From contig CABZLA010000005.1 of assembly GCA_902526435.1 (NCBI GenBank), forward strand, positions 1 through 54,861: a stretch of 54,861 nucleotides of DNA, given 5' to 3'. Source of the DNA: an uncultured Prochlorococcus sp. Its GTDB lineage: Bacteria > Cyanobacteriota > Cyanobacteriia > PCC-6307 > Cyanobiaceae. Positions within the stretch are counted from its first letter, which is position 1, and each line of letters opens with the position of its first letter. A model generated the notes under the pieces. That model was not told where the DNA came from. It worked only from the letters and a program-made list of their open reading frames with translations, and ran no database searches. Both the position numbers and the translations under genes were made by a program. Positions 37,879 through 47,435 of this stretch are shown piece after piece.

Positions 37879-37901
37879 AAAACTTAGAATATATAAGTTT
37901 T
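37879..37901 (+). terminator. AT-rich hairpin, possible weak terminator of the DUF3177 gene
   Basis: An 8-bp perfect inverted repeat AAAACTTA, seven-base loop, TAAGTTTT lies 9 bp after the DUF3177 stop. The stem is AT-rich and the following T run is only four, so termination would be weak. The rest of 37871-38042 shows no gene. Confidence 0.35.
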
Positions 37902-38042
37902 AAGATTCCAAATAGTTTTTTAAAATACAATGATACTAATCAGGGTTAAATTCTAAAGGATTTTTAGAAATAATAATATATAGAGGATTTAGTTGATCTA
38001 AAACTTACCATAATTAAACTGACATTGATTTAAATCTAATAT

Positions 38043-40940
38043 TTATAAATTAATAATATTTGCACATCTCTCGCATAATTTAGTGTTTTCAATCCCTTTA
38101 AATGTAATATTTTGATAATGCCAACATCTATCACATTTAAGACCTTTAGCTTTAAGAATCTGAATCTTTCCAAGTTCATTATTATCGATACTTAAACAAT
38201 CCTTAGATAAATTATTAACTATATTAAAATCAGAAACTATCAACCAATCACGGTATAAATCCACTTCTTTATTTCCAAATTTATCAAGCCAATAAAGAGA
38301 ATTTTTAAAAAGCTCACTTTCAGGGAGGTAATTAACCTCAGTCTCAAGAGCAGCTCCAATCATTTGTTGGGTTCTACAACCTTCTATTGCTTTATTAATT
38401 TCTACTCGCAATGTTCTTAAATTAGAGATATGTTTATTAAGTTCGGGATTAAGCCATGACTTAGGCAATTTTGGCCATCCTCTTTCAAATACTGATTTTT
38501 CGATAGTTGAATACGGGATATTTTGCCAAATATCTTCGGCCATATGACAAAGTACTGGAGAAATAATAACAGCTAAATTTTCTACAATTTTGGACATCAC
38601 AAACTGACAAGATCTTCTCCTAAATTGAGTTTTAGCACTTACATATAATCTATCTTTTGCGATATCTAAATAAAAATTAGATAAATCCACAACACAAAAA
38701 CTTTGCAATATTTGAAAAAACTTTGAAAATTCGTAATTTTCATATGCAATTGTTACTTGATCTGAGACTTCAACTAGTCTATTTAACATCCATTGATCTA
38801 ATAACGGCAACTGATGAATATCAATTTCCTCTAACGCAGGATCATAATCATGAATATTACCTAAGAGATATCTAGCTGTATTTCTTACTTTTCTATAAAC
38901 ATCTGAAAGTTGTTTTAAAATATTTGATCCAATTGGTACATCAACTGAGTAATCAACAGAACTAACCCAAAGCCTAAGGACATCCGCTCCATAGGCAGGT
39001 TGTATTTTTTGGTTAGGTCCACCATTAATAATAATATTAGGATCAACAACGTTACCCAAGGATTTACTCATTTTTCTTCCATTCTCATCTAAAGCAAATC
39101 CATGAGTTAGAACTGTCTTGTATGGAGGCTTATTATTTACTGCTACCGAAGTTAGCAAAGATGATTGAAACCAACCTCTATGTTGATCAGATCCCTCTAA
39201 ATACAAATCGGCTGGATATTGTAATTCTTCCCTTTGCTCACAAACTGCAGCCCAACTAGAACCTGAATCAAACCAGACATCCATAGTATCTAGGCCTTTT
39301 TCCCAACGATCAGATTCATTTCTATATTTTTCTGGCAATAGTTTCTTCTCATCCCATTCCCACCATACATTTGCTCCATACTCCTCAAATAAACTTTTTA
39401 TATGGTTAATAGTTTCAGTATTAATTAGTATTTCTTTTCCTTCTTTTTCATAGAAGACAGGGATTGGCACTCCCCATGACCTTTGTCTAGAAATACACCA
39501 ATCACCTCTTCCAACAACCATCGAATAAATTCTTTTTTTACCTGTTTTTGGCATCCATTCAACATCTTGTATTGATTTCAAGGCTGAAGACCTAAATCCC
39601 TCTACTGATGCAAACCATTGTTCAGTTGCCCTAAAAATTGTAGGTTTTTTAGTTCTCCAATCATAAGGATATCTATGTTTATATTTTTCTTTTAAAAGGA
39701 GTAAGTTATTTTTCTCCAAATCTTCAATTATCAAATCATTAGCATCTTTTAAAACATTTAATCCGCAAAACTTTTCAGCATGTTTATTTAAATTGCCTTT
39801 TTCATCGACAATGCAAGTTATGGGCAATTGATATTTTTGCCCAACATTAAAATCATCCATACCATGACCGGGGGCAGTATGTACAATTCCTGTGCCAGAT
39901 TCAGTGGTTATGTAATCACCTCCAATTACAATATTGCAAACCTTGTTTTTTGTAGGATGCTGATACTCAAGGCCCTCTAGCAATGCGCCTTTTACATCAA
40001 ATAAAACATTAAATTCTCTATCTAGCTTTTCAGAAATGGTAGAAATTAAATCTCTAGCAAAAAGATATATATTACCGTTTTGATCTGAGGCAAAAACATA
40101 ATTTATTCTAGGATTAATAGCTACTGCTTCATTACCTGGAATAGTCCATGGAGTAGTAGTCCATATAGCTATAAATAATTTATTTAAACTAGAAATTAAT
40201 TTGTTTCTCAGATCTTTTTCTTCAAATTTAAGAAGAACTGCATCTGATAATTTAGTAATACTTAAAGAAACATAAATACTTTTTGAAAAATGCTCCTCAG
40301 GATACTCTAATTCTGCTTCTGCAAGTGCTGTTCTAGAACTTGGACTCCAGTGAACAGGTTTTAAACCTCTATATATGTAGCCATTTAAGAACATCTTTCC
40401 AAAAACTCCAATCTGGGCAGACTCATAATTTTTTTTAAGGGTCAGATAGGGATTATCCCAGTCTCCCCAAATACCCCATCTCTTAAATCCCTCTAATTGA
40501 TTGTTAATTTGAATCTTTGCATAATCAGTTGCTTTTTTTCTTAAACCTAAAGAATCTAAATTTCTTCTTTCATTGGATTTTAAACTTTGTAGAACCTTTA
40601 ACTCAATTGGTAACCCATGGCAATCCCAACCTGGTACAAAATGGACTTTGAAACCTTTTAAGGTTTTGTATTTATTAATAATATCCTTTAAAACTTTATT
40701 TAAAGCATGTCCCATATGGAGGGGGCCATTCGCATAAGGGGGGCCATCATGCAAAGTGAAATTTTTACCTGAGTTAGATGAACCCAACTCCAAATCTATC
40801 TTATTTCTTGACCAGAATTCATGAATCTCTGGTTCCCTAATTACTGAATTAGCTCGCATCGAAAAATCAGTCTTTAGTAAATTCAAAGTTTCTTTATAAG
40901 AAAAGCCAGATTTTTTTTCTTTGTTATGTTGTGATTTCAT
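38043..40940 (-). CDS. ileS: Isoleucyl-tRNA synthetase
   Basis: IleS charges tRNA-Ile. The 965-residue protein has the class I signature [19 protein letters not shown] (HIGH-type), the editing domain motif [14 protein letters not shown], the [17 protein letters not shown] region, and [12 protein letters not shown] (KMSKS). A C-terminal zinc finger is present with CDRCWHYQ and LCERCANII. Length and domain order are normal. The ATG at 40940 is followed by a basic stretch before the conserved part. Confidence 0.97.
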   Translation of the reverse strand: MKSQHNKEKKSGFSYKETLNLLKTDFSMRANSVIREPEIHEFWSRNKIDLELGSSNSGKNFTLHDGPPYANGPLHMGHALNKVLKDIINKYKTLKGFKVHFVPGWDCHGLPIELKVLQSLKSNERRNLDSLGLRKKATDYAKIQINNQLEGFKRWGIWGDWDNPYLTLKKNYESAQIGVFGKMFLNGYIYRGLKPVHWSPSSRTALAEAELEYPEEHFSKSIYVSLSITKLSDAVLLKFEEKDLRNKLISSLNKLFIAIWTTTPWTIPGNEAVAINPRINYVFASDQNGNIYLFARDLISTISEKLDREFNVLFDVKGALLEGLEYQHPTKNKVCNIVIGGDYITTESGTGIVHTAPGHGMDDFNVGQKYQLPITCIVDEKGNLNKHAEKFCGLNVLKDANDLIIEDLEKNNLLLLKEKYKHRYPYDWRTKKPTIFRATEQWFASVEGFRSSALKSIQDVEWMPKTGKKRIYSMVVGRGDWCISRQRSWGVPIPVFYEKEGKEILINTETINHIKSLFEEYGANVWWEWDEKKLLPEKYRNESDRWEKGLDTMDVWFDSGSSWAAVCEQREELQYPADLYLEGSDQHRGWFQSSLLTSVAVNNKPPYKTVLTHGFALDENGRKMSKSLGNVVDPNIIINGGPNQKIQPAYGADVLRLWVSSVDYSVDVPIGSNILKQLSDVYRKVRNTARYLLGNIHDYDPALEEIDIHQLPLLDQWMLNRLVEVSDQVTIAYENYEFSKFFQILQSFCVVDLSNFYLDIAKDRLYVSAKTQFRRRSCQFVMSKIVENLAVIISPVLCHMAEDIWQNIPYSTIEKSVFERGWPKLPKSWLNPELNKHISNLRTLRVEINKAIEGCRTQQMIGAALETEVNYLPESELFKNSLYWLDKFGNKEVDLYRDWLIVSDFNIVNNLSKDCLSIDNNELGKIQILKAKGLKCDRCWHYQNITFKGIENTKLCERCANIINL

Positions 40941-41065
40941 GCGAAATTATAGAATTTATTTATAGTCAATTAATTTTGTTTAATTATTTACCCTAATTGA
41001 TTATATCTTTTATAGATTGATTTTTAGCTTTTTTGACATCTCTAAAATCAGTAAATTATTTTTAT

Positions 41066-41506
41066 TTAAATTACTATATTATCATTTTCATCATTCCTAA
41101 CCCACTTTTTTTTATTTAAATTTTCATCTTTTCTTCTAAATTTCAAAATATTGTTTGAATTTAAAAAATCTTGCCTTGCAAGAGAGATTGCCTTTAAAAA
41201 AATTGAAAGATTTTTTTTCAATTCCTCCAAAGTTTGTAATTTATTTTTCTCTTGATTAGTTAATTGATTCCACCTAATTGAAAATATTTCTACCAAATAA
41301 AAAGTCATCAATGTAGTAATGACTATAAAAATTGAAGAATGTAAGGTATTAAAACTATTTTTTTTATAAATTAATAACATCCCAACAACTAGGTTTAAAC
41401 CACCTTTTATAAAATCTCTTGGTCTACCTAATTCAATATATATTAGAGGCATTAACAAAAATACAATTCCTAAGAATAAAAATAAACAGCCTAAAAAGAT
41501 TGTCAA
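41066..41506 (-). CDS. Ycf66-like membrane protein
   Basis: The 146-residue protein has about three hydrophobic segments: IFLGCLFLFLGIVFLLMPLI (3-22), a second near 30-46 (FIKGGLNLVVGMLLIY), and one near 58-75. A helical, charged C-terminus follows. The pattern RPRDFIKGGLNLVVGMLLIY followed by EIFSIRWNQLTNQE resembles the cyanobacterial/plastid Ycf66 N-terminal domain; I hold this only moderately. The start is TTG at 41506; other weak starts are possible. It lies between ileS and tRNA-Leu. Confidence 0.6.
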   Translation of the reverse strand: MTIFLGCLFLFLGIVFLLMPLIYIELGRPRDFIKGGLNLVVGMLLIYKKNSFNTLHSSIFIVITTLMTFYLVEIFSIRWNQLTNQEKNKLQTLEELKKNLSIFLKAISLARQDFLNSNNILKFRRKDENLNKKKWVRNDENDNIVI

Positions 41507-41590
41507 AAAATTTTTTATTGATAACCAAATTATAGTAAATATGAAAATATTTAACTAATTTAATTGCTTAATATTAATTTTCCCTAGAAA

Positions 41591-41672
41591 TGCGGTCGGG
41601 GAGACTTGAACTCCCACACCCGAAGATACGAGTACCTAAAACTCGCGCGTCTACCAATTCCGCCACGACCGC
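41591..41672 (-). tRNA. tRNA-Leu (TAG)
   Basis: On the minus strand the acceptor GCGGTCG pairs with CGACCGC, with discriminator A. The D arm is GCGGAATTGGTAGACGC and the anticodon stem CGAGT/ACTCG encloses loop TTTAGGT with anticodon TAG. A long variable arm typical of leucine tRNA follows, with T stem GGGAG/CTCCC. The total of 82 nt fits a class II tRNA. Confidence 0.97.
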
Positions 41673-41734
41673 TTGATTAAATTTTAGTTTAGCGAGGTAT
41701 ATTTTAAAAATATTTTTTACTTAAGATCCTTAAT

Positions 41735-41763
41735 TTGACACATAATACCATGCTCAATAATGT
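41735..41763 (+). promoter_or_regulatory. Predicted sigma70-type promoter of crtR
   Basis: A perfect -35 TTGACA is followed after 17 bp by TAATGT, a -10 that keeps the important T, A and final T. It would give a start near 41770, about 70-105 bp before the possible crtR start codons, and no other gene lies between. Confidence 0.6.
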
Positions 41764-41874
41764 TAGTAAGATTTAAAAATGTTTGATATTGTTATGCAAT
41801 CACTATGAAAAATTGGTTATATTACATATAGATTAAATGAAACAATTTCAAACTTAACTAGTAAAAATAAAAAT

Positions 41875-42864
41875 ATTCTAACTAATTCCTCCAAGACATT
41901 TAACTGGAACAGGGAGATCAAAAATTATGTCGATCCTCCTAATTTTTGGAACCCCACATTAGGTCTATTTTTTGGTGGTTATTTTCTAGCTTTTCTGAGT
42001 ATATGGCAGTGGTACCGAGGGGTGTGGCCTCTACCTGTTCTCGTAGCCACTGCATTTCTTGCTCTTCATATTGAAGGAACCGTGATACATGATGCATGTC
42101 ATAAGGCTGCCCATCCTGTGCCCTGGATAAACCAAGCAATGGGACATGGATCAGCTATACTTTTAGGTTTTAGTTTCCCAGTTTTTACAAGAGTCCACCT
42201 ACAACATCACATTCATGTAAATGATCCCAAAAATGATCCAGACCATATTGTGAGTACTTTTGGGCCAATTTGGCTTATTGCTCCAAGATTCTTTTATCAT
42301 GAAATATTTTTCTTTCAGAGAAAACTCTGGAGGAAATATGAATTACTACAGTGGGGGATTGAGAGATCGATATTTATAACAATCATCATAGCTGGCTTAA
42401 AATTTGACTTTATGAACTTAATCTATAATTTATGGTTTGGTCCTGCATTAATGGTTGGAGTCACTTTAGGTATTTTCTTTGATTATCTCCCTCATAGGCC
42501 ATTTCGCTCAAAAAATAAATGGATAAACTCAAGAGTTTATCCAGGCAAATTTTTGAATATTCTCATAATGGGTCAAAATTATCATTTAATCCATCACCTA
42601 TGGCCTTCAATACCTTGGTTTGAATATAAAATAGCTTACGAAAAAACCAAACCATTATTAGACATCAAAGGTTCACCTCAAAGAGTAGGGATTTTTGAAA
42701 CTAAAGGTGACACTTTTAATTTTATTTATGATCTACTTATAGGGATAAGAAGTCACAAAAGTAAAAAAGGAAAACTTAGAAAAATAATAAATTCATTCCC
42801 AAGCTTTAAAATAAGAAAAATCTTACTAAAGATAGTTAATAATACTTATATCGGTGGTAACTAA
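41875..42864 (+). CDS. crtR: Beta-carotene hydroxylase CrtR (fatty-acid-desaturase family)
   Basis: CrtR hydroxylates beta-ionone rings to make zeaxanthin, a major carotenoid of Prochlorococcus. The histidine boxes are HDACH, HLQHHIH and HLIHH, with four or so membrane helices. The protein has no in-frame ATG/GTG/TTG at its start: the first GTG (42022) would cut off FNWNREIKNYVDPPNFWNPT and the first helix, which look coding. The frame is open from 41809. I place the start at the ATT 41875 only provisionally; an out-of-frame ATG at 41837 would join it by adding one base. Its stop is directly next to that of gatC. Confidence 0.85.
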   Translation: MLTNSSKTFNWNREIKNYVDPPNFWNPTLGLFFGGYFLAFLSIWQWYRGVWPLPVLVATAFLALHIEGTVIHDACHKAAHPVPWINQAMGHGSAILLGFSFPVFTRVHLQHHIHVNDPKNDPDHIVSTFGPIWLIAPRFFYHEIFFFQRKLWRKYELLQWGIERSIFITIIIAGLKFDFMNLIYNLWFGPALMVGVTLGIFFDYLPHRPFRSKNKWINSRVYPGKFLNILIMGQNYHLIHHLWPSIPWFEYKIAYEKTKPLLDIKGSPQRVGIFETKGDTFNFIYDLLIGIRSHKSKKGKLRKIINSFPSFKIRKILLKIVNNTYIGGN

Positions 42865-43158
42865 CTATTCATTAATAATTTTTGGCACTTTAAAAAATTT
42901 ATTTTCTCTTGAAGGTGCTAAATCTAAAATTTCCTCAGAATTTTCATAATTTTTCTTTATATCTTTCCTCAAGACATTAACCACTTCTATAGCTCTAGTA
43001 GTGCATGGAACATTTTCGGTATTAATTTTCTCTAGTTGTTTAATATATTCTAAAATTTTTTCTAACTGTTCTGCATGCTGGTGAATCTCACTTTCATTTA
43101 ATTCTAGTCTTGCTAATTGTGCTACTTTTTTAACTTCATCACTACTAATACGTTTCAT
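42865..43158 (-). CDS. gatC: Aspartyl/glutamyl-tRNA amidotransferase subunit C
   Basis: GatC helps GatA and GatB convert Glu-tRNA-Gln (or Asp-tRNA-Asn) to the amide form. The 97-residue protein starts MKRISSDEVKKVAQLARLEL, followed by the QLEKILEYIKQLEKINTENV helix and the late SREN-KFFKVPKII end that inserts between GatA and GatB. I chose the ATG at 43158; a longer frame to 43188 adds 10 residues with no family match, and a GAG-rich purine run stands before 43158. Neighbours are not gat genes. Confidence 0.92.
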   Translation of the reverse strand: MKRISSDEVKKVAQLARLELNESEIHQHAEQLEKILEYIKQLEKINTENVPCTTRAIEVVNVLRKDIKKNYENSEEILDLAPSRENKFFKVPKIINE

Positions 43159-43323
43159 CCGCTCTAAATTATCAAAAATCAATTTCATTATAGATATTAA
43201 ACGATTTTCACAAACATTACTTAAGCTTTTAATGAATTAAACAAAAATTGATAACAATATATTTATAAAATCTCATAACCAGAGAAAAAATTTTTTTATG
43301 CTTCAAAAGCTAGACTTAATTGT

Positions 43324-43977
43324 ATTTCACCGTTAAAAATAAGCTTAGTTAAGTATTTCAAAATAGATCAACAATCTTTTAAAAAAAATTTTTTTTACCG
43401 GCATTCCAAGCTTGTAGCACCCGACTTAATTGGATGTTATCTGATTAGAAATAGAATTGACAAAGGACTTATAAAAGGAATGATAGTTGAGACTGAAGCT
43501 TATTCACAAGAAGAGGAGGCTTGCCATGGATATAATAAAAAGACTCCTTCTAATAAAGTATTGTTTGGTGAGCCAGGAAGATTTTACATTTACAGATCTT
43601 ACGGAATTCATCATTGCTTAAATATTGTTACTGATAAAGATAATTTTGCTAGTGGTGTTTTAATAAGGGCGGTTTTTATATCAAATAAAAACGAAAGGTC
43701 AGCTTCTGGTCCAGGATTAGTAACCAAAATATTTGAAGTAGATAATAAATTCAATTCTCTCGAAATTCTAAATAATAAATGTTTGTGGATCAGCAAAGGA
43801 AAGTCATATTTAGAGAAAAAAGATTTAATTCAAACAACAAGAATTGGCATTTCTAAAGCAAAAAATATAAAATGGCGTTGGTATCTCAAAAGGAGCAGAA
43901 GTATTAGTAAAAGGGAAAAAGGTGATAGAAATCCTAATTTAAAAAATTCAACTTATAATTTGTCTGGTTTAACATAA
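43324..43977 (+). CDS. DNA-3-methyladenine glycosylase (MPG/AAG family)
   Basis: The enzyme excises alkylated purines such as 3-methyladenine. The core has [38 protein letters not shown] with the catalytic glutamate, [20 protein letters not shown], and the late [18 protein letters not shown]. The conserved part begins well before the ATG at 43480, yet the frame (open from 43279) has no ATG, GTG or TTG before it. I give the ATT at 43324 as a provisional start; the true start is uncertain. An ATG at 43298 is out of frame. The stop overlaps the pyrB start by one base (TAATG). Confidence 0.85.
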   Translation: MSPLKISLVKYFKIDQQSFKKNFFYRHSKLVAPDLIGCYLIRNRIDKGLIKGMIVETEAYSQEEEACHGYNKKTPSNKVLFGEPGRFYIYRSYGIHHCLNIVTDKDNFASGVLIRAVFISNKNERSASGPGLVTKIFEVDNKFNSLEILNNKCLWISKGKSYLEKKDLIQTTRIGISKAKNIKWRWYLKRSRSISKREKGDRNPNLKNSTYNLSGLT

Positions 43978-44993
43978 TGGAAAATTGGCCTCACAAACAT
44001 ATCCTCACACTTTCAAATTTCTCAATAGATGATTATAAATCAGTTTTTGAGTTAACTGAAAGATTTAAATCTCTTAATAATGCTGGGACAAAAAAAATAC
44101 CTGCTTTACAAGGAAAATTAATAACATCAATATTTTTTGAGGCTAGTACTAGAACTCGCAATAGTTTTGAGCTTGCTGCCAAAAGGCTTTCTGCTGATGT
44201 ACAAAGCTTTTCTCCTTCGTCGAGTTCTTTAAGTAAAGGAGAAACTCTCATAGATACTGCACTAACATATGCTGCCATGGGGTCTGATATTTTAGTTATT
44301 AGACATTCATCTAGCCATATCCCTTTAGAAATTTCCAAAAAACTCGATGCATCTAAAGCAAAAACTTCGGTTCTTAATGCTGGCGATGGTTTACATAGCC
44401 ATCCTAGTCAAGGATTACTAGATCTTTATACATTAATAAAATTCTTTTCTCCAAAATTATTGAAACCAGAGATATTAAATTCTAAAAAAATATTAATTGT
44501 TGGCGATGTAATTCACTCTAGAGTGGCCAGATCAAATCTTTGGGGATTGACCGCATTTGGTGCAAACATAATCTTGTGTGGACCACCAACACTTATTCCT
44601 GAAGAATTTACTGATTTTGTAAGTAGTTCTCCACCAAATCAAATAAAAGACCCAATTTCTTCAAGAGGTTCTATCACAATTTCAAGGTCATTAGAAGAAT
44701 CCATTAAATGTGCAGATGCAGTAATTGTTTTAAGATTACAGAAAGAGAGAATGATAGAGAATTTATTGAGCAGTATAAAATCTTATAGTGAAAATTATTG
44801 TTTGACTCCAGAAAAACTATCCTTGAATTGTAAAGATATTCCTATTTTGCACCCAGGGCCTATTAATCGTGGTGTTGAAATCAGCAGCAGAATAGTTGAT
44901 GAATATCCAAATTGCTTAATAAATGATCAAGTCTCAAATGGTATTCCTACAAGAATGGCTTTACTTTATCTATTAAGTAAATTCAATAATTAA
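43977..44993 (+). CDS. pyrB: Aspartate carbamoyltransferase catalytic subunit
   Basis: PyrB condenses carbamoyl phosphate and aspartate in the second step of UMP synthesis. The 338-residue protein has the carbamoyl-phosphate site [19 protein letters not shown], the [13 protein letters not shown] loop, the aspartate-side VLRLQKERM, and [11 protein letters not shown] near the end. It overlaps the upstream glycosylase by 1 bp (TAATG), suggesting coupling. No pyrI regulatory subunit is near, as is usual for cyanobacteria. Confidence 0.96.
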   Translation: MENWPHKHILTLSNFSIDDYKSVFELTERFKSLNNAGTKKIPALQGKLITSIFFEASTRTRNSFELAAKRLSADVQSFSPSSSSLSKGETLIDTALTYAAMGSDILVIRHSSSHIPLEISKKLDASKAKTSVLNAGDGLHSHPSQGLLDLYTLIKFFSPKLLKPEILNSKKILIVGDVIHSRVARSNLWGLTAFGANIILCGPPTLIPEEFTDFVSSSPPNQIKDPISSRGSITISRSLEESIKCADAVIVLRLQKERMIENLLSSIKSYSENYCLTPEKLSLNCKDIPILHPGPINRGVEISSRIVDEYPNCLINDQVSNGIPTRMALLYLLSKFNN

Positions 44994-44995
44994 AT

Positions 44996-45337
44996 TTAAA
45001 GCAATTTTAGACTTTCAGTAAAAAAGCCATAAAATAAACCTAATCTTAAAGAATCAAGTAATAGTACTAATATTTTCTTTCCTTTATCGAAACGTAACCT
45101 TCGTCTAAATTTAATCAAAATTTCAATAAAAAAAACTGATAAAAAAGCGCCTACCGGGTCAATCAATTCAACGACTGCACTTATCATTCCTAATGAACTC
45201 CCAAAAAAGTAACCAGTCAAAACAACAGTTAAAGCCAAAGAATATCTACGCCATGGATTAACTGCCCATTGGCTTAAACTGTCAAAAGTTTCAATAACTA
45301 ATCGTTGGAATTTAGTCTTTTGAGGTTTAAAAAACAT
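44996..45337 (-). CDS. ycf20: Ycf20/DUF565 family membrane protein
   Basis: The 113-residue protein has a short N-terminal soluble part (KTKFQRLVIETFDSLSQW), then the family signature NPWRRYSLALTVVLTGYFFG, and membrane segments near residues 30-50, 56-75 and 90-105. The NPWRR-x-SL-x-L-x(4)-GFFLGS pattern fits Ycf20 (DUF565), conserved in cyanobacteria and plastids. In plants and algae Ycf20-like proteins affect non-photochemical quenching; that is not shown for cyanobacteria. It converges on pyrB with 2 bp between. Confidence 0.78.
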   Translation of the reverse strand: MFFKPQKTKFQRLVIETFDSLSQWAVNPWRRYSLALTVVLTGYFFGSSLGMISAVVELIDPVGAFLSVFFIEILIKFRRRLRFDKGKKILVLLLDSLRLGLFYGFFTESLKLL

Positions 45338-45374
45338 TCTGAATCATAACCAAGTGCTATATCTATTCATAATT

Positions 45375-45557
45375 TTATTTAACTTTAGGATTACCTTCAA
45401 TTAATTCAAGTAAAGCCTCCATTTGGGCGAGAATTCCTCTTATTTCTCCAGGTTCAGGGAATAATCCATCATCTTGAATTCCTAAATGCATTTCTCTTAA
45501 TTCCTGCCTTAAATAACGCAAATGACTTACTATTTGCTCTTTTTTGGTTTGTGACAT
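45375..45557 (-). CDS. Small conserved hypothetical protein
   Basis: A 60-residue soluble helical protein, with HLRYLRQELREMHLGIQDDG followed by a helix EIRGILAQMEALLELIEGN. The repeated Leu spacing suggests a helical hairpin. I do not recognise a named family. The ATG at 45557 is the only sensible start. It lies 37 bp upstream of ycf20 on the same strand. Confidence 0.7.
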   Translation of the reverse strand: MSQTKKEQIVSHLRYLRQELREMHLGIQDDGLFPEPGEIRGILAQMEALLELIEGNPKVK

Positions 45558-45752
45558 AATTGATATTTCGTCATTACTTAGTTTAAATAATTTTTTTCTT
45601 AGGAGAATTAATAATTTGTGTCTAAAACTATAATATATAAAAATTAAATGGAGTTTAAATTATTTTATAAACTCTTGAAAGTGAGGAATATATTTTGTGA
45701 ATATGAATTCCTTATGGTTATATTATAAAAAATACATTGATAAGAATATAAG

Positions 45753-45959
45753 ATGCAATTTACATACGATAACAAGATAATTGAAAAAGATTTACATTTT
45801 TTCAATGAACAAGCAACTTTTGAGCTTCCCAAACGATTAGGGGAGAAAAATTATGCTATACCATTTAATTTATTAAAAAATTTGGATTTGGTAAGGACTT
45901 TTGCAATTAATAGGTATAAATTAATATCCGATTATATAAATCTTTTTGAACAGGAATAA
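45753..45959 (+). CDS. Small hypothetical protein upstream of coaBC
   Basis: A 68-residue protein with no membrane segment and no motif that I recognise (QFTYDNKIIEKDLHFFNEQA at the start, FNLLKNLDLVRTFAINRYKL near the end). Its stop is 4 bp before the ATG of coaBC, so the two probably share a transcript. The gap upstream (45558-45752) holds no other gene but has a GAGTTTA/TAAACTC inverted repeat at 45652-45675. Confidence 0.6.
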   Translation: MQFTYDNKIIEKDLHFFNEQATFELPKRLGEKNYAIPFNLLKNLDLVRTFAINRYKLISDYINLFEQE

Positions 45960-45963
45960 TTTG

Positions 45964-47220
45964 ATGAAAAATAAATCTACAGAGTTAAAAGTTAAGGTTC
46001 TTTTATTAATAACTGGAAGTATTGCTGCAGTAAGAATCCCCTTACTCGTAAGTCAATTAGTAAAGGATAATTATGAGATTAAGTGCGTTGTTTCTGAAAA
46101 TGCTGAAAAACTAATTCAGCCACTTTCACTTTCTATCTTAAGTAGAAATATTTGCATACTAGATAAGGACCAATGGTCATATCTTCAGTCAAGACCTTTA
46201 CATATAGATTTGTGCGATTGGGCTGATGTTTTGATAATGGCTCCTCTGACTGCAACAACACTTTCAAAATGGGTTACAGGTAATGCTGATGGATTGATCT
46301 CCAGTATTTTAATTGCGAATAATAAGCCTATCATTGTTGCTCCTGCAATGAACTCTAAGATGTGGACTAATAAAGCTGTTCAGAGAAATTATATATATTT
46401 ACAAGATTATCCAAATGTTCTAATCCTTAAGCCAAGTGAAGGGATCCTAGCTTGTGATGAAATTGGAGTTGGCAAGATACCTCCAAATGATTTAATACAA
46501 CTAGCTCTAAAGTTTTTACTCCTACAAAATAAAAGGCCCTATTACAGAGACTTATTAAATAAAGAGTTTTTAATAACAGGAGGGTGTACTTCAGAAAAAA
46601 TAGATGCAGCAAGAAAGATAACTAACAATAGTTCGGGAACTATGGGATTAATGCTTGCTCAAGTAGCAAGATTTAGGGGTGCAAAAGTCAACTATATCCA
46701 TGGCCCTTTAAAAAATAAACTTGATATAACCGAAGGAATTAATACATATGAAATAGACAATAGTAATGATTTAATTGAGGCAGTTGAAAAAGAAATTTCG
46801 AAATGTGATTATTTCATTATGAATGCTGCAGTAGCAGATTTCAAAATCTCAGGAGATACTTCAAAAAAAATTCCAAAAAGTAAATTTGAGAATTTTTTAA
46901 ATAAAAATATCGAATATGTTCCAGATATTTTAAAAAAGATAAGTAAATTGAAAAAAGAAAATCAAATTTTTGTTGGATTTTGTGCATTTACAGATTCTTT
47001 TAAAAGTGCAAAAAAAACCATTAAAGAGAAAATAATGCTTAAAGGCTGTGATCTACTATTTGCAAATCCTATAGATATTGAAGAGCAAGGATTTGGTCCG
47101 CTAGCAAAAAATGAAGGTTGGCTTTTCGATAAAAAAAATATGGAAAAACATCTAGAAAAAACATCAAAAATTGAGTTAGCTAATAATTTAATAAATGAAA
47201 TTATTTCAACTGATAGATAA
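45964..47220 (+). CDS. coaBC: Phosphopantothenoylcysteine decarboxylase/synthase
   Basis: CoaBC makes 4'-phosphopantetheine from 4'-phosphopantothenate, in CoA synthesis. The N-terminal flavoprotein (CoaC) part has VKVLLLITGSIAAVRIPLLV, the ADVLIMAPLTATTLSKWVTG helix and PAMNSKMW. The C-terminal CoaB part has ITGGCTSEKIDAARKITNNS, SGTMGLMLAQVARFRGAKV and NAAVADFKISG. I chose the ATG at 45964 with AGGA about 9 bases upstream (spacing ~8) instead of the TTG at 45946, which overlaps the previous gene. The length from here is 418 residues. Confidence 0.94.
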   Translation: MKNKSTELKVKVLLLITGSIAAVRIPLLVSQLVKDNYEIKCVVSENAEKLIQPLSLSILSRNICILDKDQWSYLQSRPLHIDLCDWADVLIMAPLTATTLSKWVTGNADGLISSILIANNKPIIVAPAMNSKMWTNKAVQRNYIYLQDYPNVLILKPSEGILACDEIGVGKIPPNDLIQLALKFLLLQNKRPYYRDLLNKEFLITGGCTSEKIDAARKITNNSSGTMGLMLAQVARFRGAKVNYIHGPLKNKLDITEGINTYEIDNSNDLIEAVEKEISKCDYFIMNAAVADFKISGDTSKKIPKSKFENFLNKNIEYVPDILKKISKLKKENQIFVGFCAFTDSFKSAKKTIKEKIMLKGCDLLFANPIDIEEQGFGPLAKNEGWLFDKKNMEKHLEKTSKIELANNLINEIISTDR

Positions 47221-47367
47221 TTGATAAAATTTATATTTGTATTTTTTTGTAATCTTAATCATTAAAAATAGTTCTATATCTTAAGATAACTCAAGTTTTT
47301 AAAAAATTAAAAAGCTACGGGTTGTTTCGAGGATCTAAAAAACTTTCTTTTGTGGTTCTTTACCTTG

Positions 47368-47373
47368 TATTAT
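47368..47373 (+). promoter_or_regulatory. Possible -10 element of psbO
   Basis: TATTAT occurs 62 bp before the psbO ATG, in the 215-bp gap after coaBC. No convincing -35 is seen 17 bp upstream (T-rich only), so this is a weak call. A short hairpin AAAGG-TAA-CCTTT lies between it and the ATG. The rest of the gap shows no gene. Confidence 0.35.
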
Positions 47374-47435
47374 CCGTACTAAACATTTAAAGGTAACCTT
47401 TACCAGTAGTCACAGAACTTTATTAAAAATTTATT

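Noticed and set aside
45652-45675. GAGTTTA/TAAACTC inverted repeat as a terminator
   Set aside because: The stem is AT-rich, the following T run is short, and no gene ends just before it on the plus strand.
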